Shown here piece by piece: positions 47,001 through 55,596 of a DNA stretch of 64,000 nt. The stretch's first letter is position 1. Each line of letters opens with the position of its first letter. The stretch spans positions 124,001-188,000 of the forward strand of contig JADQWC010000228.1 in assembly GCA_017979445.1 (NCBI GenBank), read 5' to 3'. A model generated the notes under the pieces. That model had not been told where the DNA came from. It did not search any database and was given only the letters and a program-made list of their open reading frames with translations. This stretch comes from Akebia trifoliata (Eukaryota; Streptophyta; Magnoliopsida; Ranunculales; Lardizabalaceae). Both the position numbers and the translations under genes were made by a program.

Positions 47001-50000
47001 CAACAAGGGAATGTGATTGCAATTGACAGCAATGTCAAGAGAATAGGAGTCAAAAAGGATGTTGTGGATTGAAGGAGATCGCAAAGACTACTTCCGTGAG
47101 GTGCAACTAGTAGGGTCAAGCTAAACATTTAAAAAACATAAGAAAATAGGTATTCTTTTCAGGTTGGGGTACAAGACCGATAACTTGAGATCAGCAAGTT
47201 GTCGTTTCCTAGATTGACGTATCATTAAGAACAAGAATAAAACAAATTAAAGATAAGATGAATTTTTTTCTTTAAACTAAAAACATCATGAGAAATTTGT
47301 TACGCATACCGCTGCTCCAATTATTTCTTTCAGCCCCTGATCATCAACACCACGACGAATGGGATCTCTTAAGCTAACCTGTAATAGTAACATTTATATG
47401 TCAGAAATAAACTCTAACGAGAACCAATGTTATCAAATAGCATATGCAATGTGCATATGCGAAATCGTATATGGCATATGCGGTAGCATATTGCACAAAC
47501 TATTTTCTAATTTCAAAAAAATAAATAAAAATAAGAAAAAAATGTTTTAAAAAGTCAGAAAAATATTAGAAAATAAAAACAAACCTAAAACAATACATTT
47601 GGATAGCTTTCATTTTCAAAATTGAATAAAATTGATTATGTTTAGTCATTTAGTAACAAGAATAAAAGAAGTCAAATAGTCAAATAGACAATAATGTATA
47701 AAATTTTCCATGATAGAAATGTGGCTTTCCTTCAATTATCAAGTTCTAGTTTTGGAAACTTAAAATGGACTTCACTTTAATAGTTTAATCACAAGATAAT
47801 ATGATCTTATATTAGAATGCATAAATTCAATATTTTGAAAAATATATGTAAAAATAGGATTTAAAGAGAATACATGTGAATTAAAGAGTAAAAGAAATAG
47901 CTTAGAATGATGCAAAAATAGGGTATTTGTAGGAGAAGATAGATTTAAAAAAAAGTTAAATTTAATGCTCCAATAATCAAATTTTTAACCATTGGAGTAA
48001 TATGCCATCGCATACGTTTGTATGCCATGGCATAATGTTTCAGAATCATGTGCGATCGCATTTGACAACACTGATGAGAACCAAAAGGCAAAGGCATTTT
48101 ATATGATCAATGACATAGGTAACTCCATCCTCCAGAGCTCAAATACCTACTTTCATTAGCATGTTTACGTATCTGATAAGCTTACTCTCACCTTGGCCCA
48201 ATATTCTAGGGAATTAAGAAGAGTCCCATGGAAAAACCTACTTCCATTAGCATGTTTACGCATCTGACATTCTTACTCTCACCTTGTCTAGATATTCTAC
48301 GGAATTAGGAAGAATCCCGTGGAATTTCCACCAAATGAAATAGTTTACAATGGGATGGCTCTAGGGACAGTTGTCATTTCTTCATTTTGGCTCAATTTCA
48401 GTAGATAAGCTGGGGCTTGGTAGGAACCTTATGTGAAATTAAACAATAAAAGCATGGGTACCGAAATTAACCAAAGTATTTCAACTGTAAATGTGTCCCA
48501 TTAAGCATATCATGAGGCAGTAAATGACAAGTTGGCAACAGCCCACAACTGACAATCAAATCAATCGTTCAAATGGAATCTGGAATTTGGGGGGAAAAAA
48601 CCAAGGAATGGTTGATCTATCCTTGTTGATGTTACATATTATTGCACTCCACACCCAAGGATCCAGCTAGTATAGGAAAGAGCATATTATAAACCAATTG
48701 AGGTGTAGGAGGAAAGATACACTTAACCAAATCTTTTCCCCTAACAGAAACACAATCTAATTAGATGAAATTGAACCATATGGTTTAACAGTACCATTAG
48801 AGTCCTCTTAACATCATGGTGTTAGGTCTTGGACGATAGCAAGTTGGATGTGACCAGCAAAACCATGATTCACATGGTATTGTGAATTAACTAATAGGAT
48901 CATCCACAGATAATACCTTTATGTTTCATTAAGAATGTAAAGAATCCCCCCATTTTCATTGAAATTTGCATCAAGGGATCCTTTACTCATTGTTGTACTC
49001 GAGCCATAGGACACGTCTCTAGACTAGAATCTTAAGAACCCCTTATCTCAACCTTTCACGTATGAAAATATAGGTTTCAAACTCAGAAAAATGTTCATCC
49101 TCTATAACTTTTCTTGATTACTAAAACATAGATTAGCATCATTTCTTGTTTGATCAAGAGTGGATGGGAAGGAGGTGATTTCAACATAAACAGGTTTTGT
49201 CACCAGAAGAACGGTAGAACTAGAATAACCATAAGCATGAAAAAAAGTCTGCAAAGTTTGAAAGTAGGAATGCTTGATTGACTTTTCTCTATTACGTGCT
49301 TTCTATACATGGTCTAATAATCAAAAGACACCCATTTATGCAGACTTAATAGATTTTTTGCTTTATGTTTCTTTGGAGGCTTTATATTCTGATTTCAGCC
49401 TAATGGCCCTTCCTTGGCCTACCATAGAAGAAACCCCTCGGTTACAGTATTTCTATTCCAGAAAGAATCAGTATTGAATAAAAGAGGGTCAGGTGGAGGT
49501 GATAAATCATTTTTCTTGTTTGTATATAGTTCCTACCACTTTTAGATCCACGCTAGATAGACTTGAGTATGTTAGTTCCATATTTTGTCAATACCGGGAC
49601 GTAAGTTTTGTGTCAGATCGGTTTGCATTGGAAGACGCATGAGACTTAGGTAAAACCGCTCAACTTCAAGCACATCAACAAAAAGCTCCAAATGCGTGTG
49701 CACAAAACTTAAAAAATAATGAGACCACCTAGACCATTCCCCAACCCTTAGATGATTGTTAGGTCGACCCATATTGGTTAGGAAAACTTATTCCTCAACC
49801 CATTCATTCATCAGAACTTTTGAGAGCTAAAAATGGCTTGTCGAAAGTCATAATGGTCATAAAGGGTATTTTGGTAATTTGACCACCCTTAGACCATGTC
49901 CCATACCTTGGTGAGAGTTTGGGGAGCCTATATAGGTAACATCTATTAAAATCCCAAAGCGTTTAATCACCGGACTTCCTAAAAGTTCAATCTGGCCCGA

Positions 50001-53000
50001 AATGGCACAAAGGGTATTCTGATAATTTTACCACCCTTAGGTCATGGTCCACCCCTTGGTGAAAGTTTGGAGATCTTATATTAATAATATCTACAAAATA
50101 CTTGAATGTTTTGATCATCAGAGCTTCCGGGAGCTCGAAATGGCATTTTCGTAACTGTTATTGGACCCGAAATGACACTCACCAAGGCCACTAGCGGCAA
50201 GCTGCCTAGTTCCAACGGTGGCCATCTGGCTCACAATGCCACCAGCAAAACCCTCTAACGGTTACATTTTTTACCATTGAGCCTCTGGTGCCACCGATAG
50301 CTTTCGAAAAAACCCTTAAATGTGTATAAAACTCATTCTTGAGTTCATTCGTGGGTTGGATCAATTGCAAAAGAACTTATGCTCTCCCCTCTCTACACTT
50401 TGAGAGAATTTTCAACCTCTCATTTGATCCCACTCCCACCATCAAACCTCACCTTGCATACACATTGATACATTCATGGAGCAAAGAGCAAAAAAGAGAA
50501 GATGGAAGGAGTGATCACAAAGAGCCAACGAACTCGAAAGCTTGATTGGAAGATTCAACCATCGAGACGTACTTGTGAGCTGAAGGACTCAAAGAATTCA
50601 AGATCGCCATTGGCAAACCTTAAGTGTTGAGTGAGTCCTTGTGATTTTGTTTTTATTTCAAAATCTATGTCTGTGGTTACTTGGTTCAACCCTCAAAAAT
50701 CAAGCTCTTGTTAGAATCGATGACTCTTGACAAAAGTAGAGGTTCGTAAATTTCCGAGGAACAAAATTCACAAATTTTGAGAGGATGTGATTATCTCGAT
50801 ATTAAGGTTTTAGAATTTAACCTATGTATAAAAATTCTTTGTACGGTTCGAGGTGAACCATAAACCTCATTGATTAGTGAACACCAAGACCTATGTAAAG
50901 GTGACCTTGGAAGTGAATGTATGCACGTTGCTGAACCACCATAAATTGCTTGTCTCGTGTTGTGAAAATGCCTCTATCAATTTACACTTAGATGAATGCA
51001 TGCCATAAATGAATATTATGCTATGCATGACATGCCATCAATGTTTAGATTTTAAGTGACCATCAATTGCATTCCAAACTAGAGACATGTTGTGAGAATG
51101 GATATAGGCACATCGCCAAACCATCATAAGTCTTATATCTCGTGATTGTTTTATGATTCCACAATTTACACTTGAATGCTTTGAATGTCATGAGATGTCA
51201 TGAATGCCAAATAGGTAAATTTTATATGAATGAGTCATTGAATGACATGACAAAATAAATGTTCAAATTCTAAATGTATTTTCATTAAATGCAACTTAGA
51301 GACATAAGCGCAAAATCGAGGATAGGTGAATGACTTAAAACAAACAGTCACATTATTAATCTAAGTTAAAATTGGATAATCGAAAGAAATTTTTAATTAT
51401 CTTATTCACCCCCCCCCACCCCCTCTAGGACTAGACATGGTACGAAGCCAAGAATTTTCAGAGTACGACAACATTCGTTCCTCTCAGAATGAGAAATTGG
51501 AGAAACAGACTACCAGGAGGTGAGGGTGAAGAAGGTGATAAGGGAGATGAAGAGAAAAAAGATCCTAAGTTTCAATAGCTTTGAATTGGCTCTTTATACT
51601 TCTTTTATAGTAGATAATAAGAACAAACTTTACGAGCGTGGTAAAAGAGTCTTTATATTCGTTTGGCAGGTAGTGTTTATAAGATTCAACCCAAGGTTCT
51701 AACTTCAAGGATAAAAGAGGTTTGGGGTAATTATTTCCTCCATTCAAGGTGTCTTTCTTAAAGAGAAAGGTATTGGATGGGTTCTACTAGCCAAGAGTAT
51801 ATAAACTCAACGGTTATGGCAGGTGATCCATGGAACCCTTGCATAGTAGACATTGAGAAGAATATACAACCTTGTGGCTTTTTGGATTACGTATTTGCAA
51901 GATCGGGCTTTGAATTGATAAGAGGAAGTGAATATAAAATTGCATTTATTTGGCTTCCTTCTCAATGTTAACCATTAGCTCTCCATCTGGTGTCTTCAAG
52001 AGTTCGACAAGTTTGATACGAGAAGATCATCCATTCTTGTTCTTCATTTTAGCGGAGGTCTAAGTCATTTTATTATCAAAGCGATAGAAAAAGGGTGATA
52101 GAAGGCTTTAGTTTTCCTTAAAGGACCAAGTATTTCTCACCTCTTGTCTACTAATAAAATCATTTTCATGAAGGCTTCAATTAGTCAAATAAGGCATTTG
52201 AGTGTGTGCTTAAATGTTTTGAGGTGGCATCAAATCTTCATGTTAATCTATTAAAAACTAAATCTTTGGTGTGGAGGAAGTGGCTAACTTGGAGTTGATA
52301 GTAAAGAATTCGGGTTGCAAAAAGGGGAATATTCCGACTTCATATTTGGATCCACTCTTGGAAACACCTTATAAGTAAAAGATGATTTGGGATCCAATGA
52401 TAATAAAGGTGGGAAGATCACACTAATTAGAAGTAGGGGTGTAACTTGTACGAGTGGATTGAACCAGATGCCAACCCAAGCAACTCAGACATCAGACATT
52501 CAACTCAAGCCCGAAGCCAAACCCAACCTTGGCCTTATGATACTTAGCCCAAGCCCAATTATAAGTGAACATAGTTTGACCCAAGTTTGAGCCAGTTGGT
52601 TTGGGTCATTAGAGTTGTTTCAGATTTAGAGAAATAATGCCCAAAACATAGAAATAGACCAAAAAAAATTATGATGAAGTGAAAAAAGGAAAGAAGGTGA
52701 GAAAGAGAAAATGGGAAGAGAGGCCATAAGAGAAAGGAAAGAAGATAAATGACACAAATAAGAGAGATGGAAAAGGAGACCGAAAAGAGGATGAAGAGGA
52801 AAAAATTGATCATTTTGACCAAAGAAATAAGGAACAAATATTGATAAACCGGGAAAATAAGTTCCCCCTAACTCTTTTCTCATTGCTTATAATGATGCAT
52901 GTGAATTTGAGGTTGAACTTGTGTTAATCTATTATCCAAAATCCCAGACTAAGCCCGACCTAGTTTCTAATCGACCCAAACTCAGGCCCAACCCGAACTT

Positions 53001-55545
53001 CAAAACATCATGCCTAAGCACGGAACAAGGTAGATTAGTCCCATTGAGGCCTGCCCAAGATGGACTCCTAATTAAAAGTGCATCATCGAGCCTTGCATTT
53101 TATGAGTATGATGTTGCTTGTATGTATAGCATTGAAGGAGGAGAGGATCATCAAGGATTACTTATGGAAAGATAAGGAGGAAAATTATAGTAACATCTTG
53201 TATAACAAATACTAATTTGTACGCATAAGAAGAGGGAGGTCTTGTTTTGGGTTAGATATGTCAACTAGGCTCTGAAGAGGAATAGCTTTGAAAATTCAAA
53301 GTGGAATAAAAATTCATGTGGAAATGAATGGTTGGTAGTAGATATGCGAGCCAAATATGAGGAGATGGGATTGCAATATCCTTTTTTTTCATTTGGGTCA
53401 TACATCTAGAAAAGGATCAAAAAAATCAACAGAAATTTTAAAAAATACATTTTGAATAGGTTTGGAGGTGAGTACGGCAAAAGAGTTAGATTTTGGAAAG
53501 AAGTATAATGTTGGAGATGAAGCATTCAAGAAAACTCTATTCTTTCTAGGTTTTGTCTGGAATGAAGGCCCTTGTGAAAGATTGTTAGGATATTGAAGGA
53601 GGCAGGAGCTTATGGAATGTGAGACTCTATAACAAACATCACCAATTGGATCGGAGGACTTGGCAAAACTCATGGGTATGTTTGAGAATATTATGGTGGC
53701 AAAAGAAGAAGATGGGTTTATCAAGTACATAAATTTGTGGACTTAGATCCATAGCTTAGTTGGTTAACACATTGAAAAGTAACTTTGAGGTTGTGGGCTC
53801 AAGTCCACCACCCACCAATTAAGAAAATAGAAAATAGAAAAAAGAAATGGACCCTAAAGGAGGTGTTACTATCAAAATCATTTTACTCCAAAATATTTTC
53901 TTTGGTCCAAAGTGGGTTTCCTGTTTCTTAACAAGGGTGCCTCTGTTATATCCAAGATGGCCTTCTTTATGTGGATTGCAGCTTTTGGTATGATCGTCAA
54001 GGTAAATCATCAGTAAGAGAGATTGATCCCAAAAAAGTGTTCCATGTGCCTTTTTTATAGATAATATTATGGATTCAATAGATCACTTCTCTATACATTG
54101 CAGATTTGTGAGGGGCGGGTTGTCTCCAGTCTTCGGTCTATCTTAGACTTTCTCAAGAAGTCTAATTGATTTGCTAAAAGGTTGGTACTGCATCTTTTAA
54201 TCGAGGGGTTGGAGGTTATCAAGTTGTTCCCTTTTGTGGCATGACAGATAATGTGGAAGCTAAGGAATATGTGTATCTGAAATGAAAAGTCAAACTCCAT
54301 TGAAGAGTTGATTCTCACAATCAAAGCTTTGGTGTTGTATTGCTCTTCTATTATTCCAATTTGCAAGAGCTCTATATTTCCCGTTGTGTTGGCCTTCTAT
54401 TTCATTTTTAAGATGGTAGTAAAACCAGCTATGCTTTATGGAACAAAATGTTGGCCAGTCAAGAAGTATCATGTCAATAAATTGAATGTAGTAGAGATAA
54501 GGATATTGAGACAGATAACTGGAAAGACTAGGAAAGATAAAATTAGAAACGTATGCATTTGGAAAAATGTAAGAGTAGCTCCAATAAGCGATAAACTAAT
54601 ATCATTTGGGTATGTTCAATGAAGATTCATCACAAGCAAATTAAAAGAAATATTCAAGCTGATGGTCCTAAAAAGGCTAGAGGAAGACCCAAAAGAACAT
54701 GGATGGAGATAGTGAAAGGAAATATGAACCAACATTTAATAATAGAAGCCTTGTTGGCTCTAAACAAAGTGGAATGAAGGAACATGGTTCTTTTGGTTGG
54801 ATAAGGCTTTGTTGTTTCCGTTGTTGTCTTCGTTGTTGTTGTTTTGTTGTTCATGTATTTAACTCACAAGGTAAATGGTAGGGGAGTGTCTTGCTCACTT
54901 CTGTCATCCCTCATGATCTGTCTTGTTTCCCTTCCAATATTAAGGGGGGGGGGGGGGGGGAATTGGCTCGCAGTTATATATTTGCATTATCAGAATACTC
55001 AAGAATGGGTATCTTGCCCATATCGGGAGGTTCAAACATGAAAGTCATGTATATGATGTTCCATGCAATACCAATGGAATGAAGTAATTGGGTGACACAC
55101 CAGCCATTTAACCATGGAAATATATCGAGATAAGCATCAATATACCCAAACCTTAGTTGAAGTAATAATATTAGCAGTATAAGTAAAAAAGCTAACATCA
55201 AAACAGGATAGTAAATATTTTTTCATTTCTTTTATCATAGTAAATTCAATATTGAACGAGAGTGAAAGATCATAACAAATGCAAGCATGGATGGATGGAC
55301 GTAAAACAAGTGAAGATTTTATACCTCTGAGGGACCAAATAGGCATACTTTGAAGTTCCCATCAGCTAAAAGTCGCAATCTATTGCAACCAGCACAGAAA
55401 TGCTCTGTCATTGATGTGATAAAAGATACGGTACCACAATACCCATCTATCCTGAAATTCTTGGCTGTATCTGTGGGGTGATCCTGAAGCCTATGTAAGC
55501 CTTGAAACTGTTGTGCCTGCTCAGTTATCACAAACACTTTAATCC

Positions 55546-55596
<51 letters not shown>

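Larger units (their letters stand above)
41004..47309 (-). other. CNX2: CNX2 intron 5, 6.3 kb, repeat-filled
   Basis: From GTATGC (47309) to GTTTTAG (41004). Mostly Ty3/gypsy pol debris, most of it in the same orientation as CNX2, plus an inverted integrase piece and other repeats. 46530-47300 shows nothing recognised; the short frames at 46831-47084 are rejected. Confidence 0.88.
47379..55324 (-). other. CNX2: CNX2 intron 4, 7.9 kb, repeat-filled
   Basis: From GTATAA (55324) to ATTACAG (47379). Contents: hAT-type MITE 47425-48073, a 91-bp tandem duplication, L1-type LINE pieces, LTR-like DNA, a tRNA-derived stretch, an RTE-type LINE end and a 17-G run. The LINE coding pieces are on the plus strand, antisense to CNX2. 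Confidence 0.88.

Noticed and set aside
53741..53830. A true tRNA gene
   Set aside because: A and B boxes are recognisable, but the flanks do not form an acceptor stem and the sequence interrupts a LINE; SINE-like is the better reading.
54974..55201. Minus-strand frame with a hydrophobic N-terminus next to CNX2 exon 4
   Set aside because: Lies in intron 4, has no family resemblance, and exon 5 with the expected continuation is found at 47310-47378.
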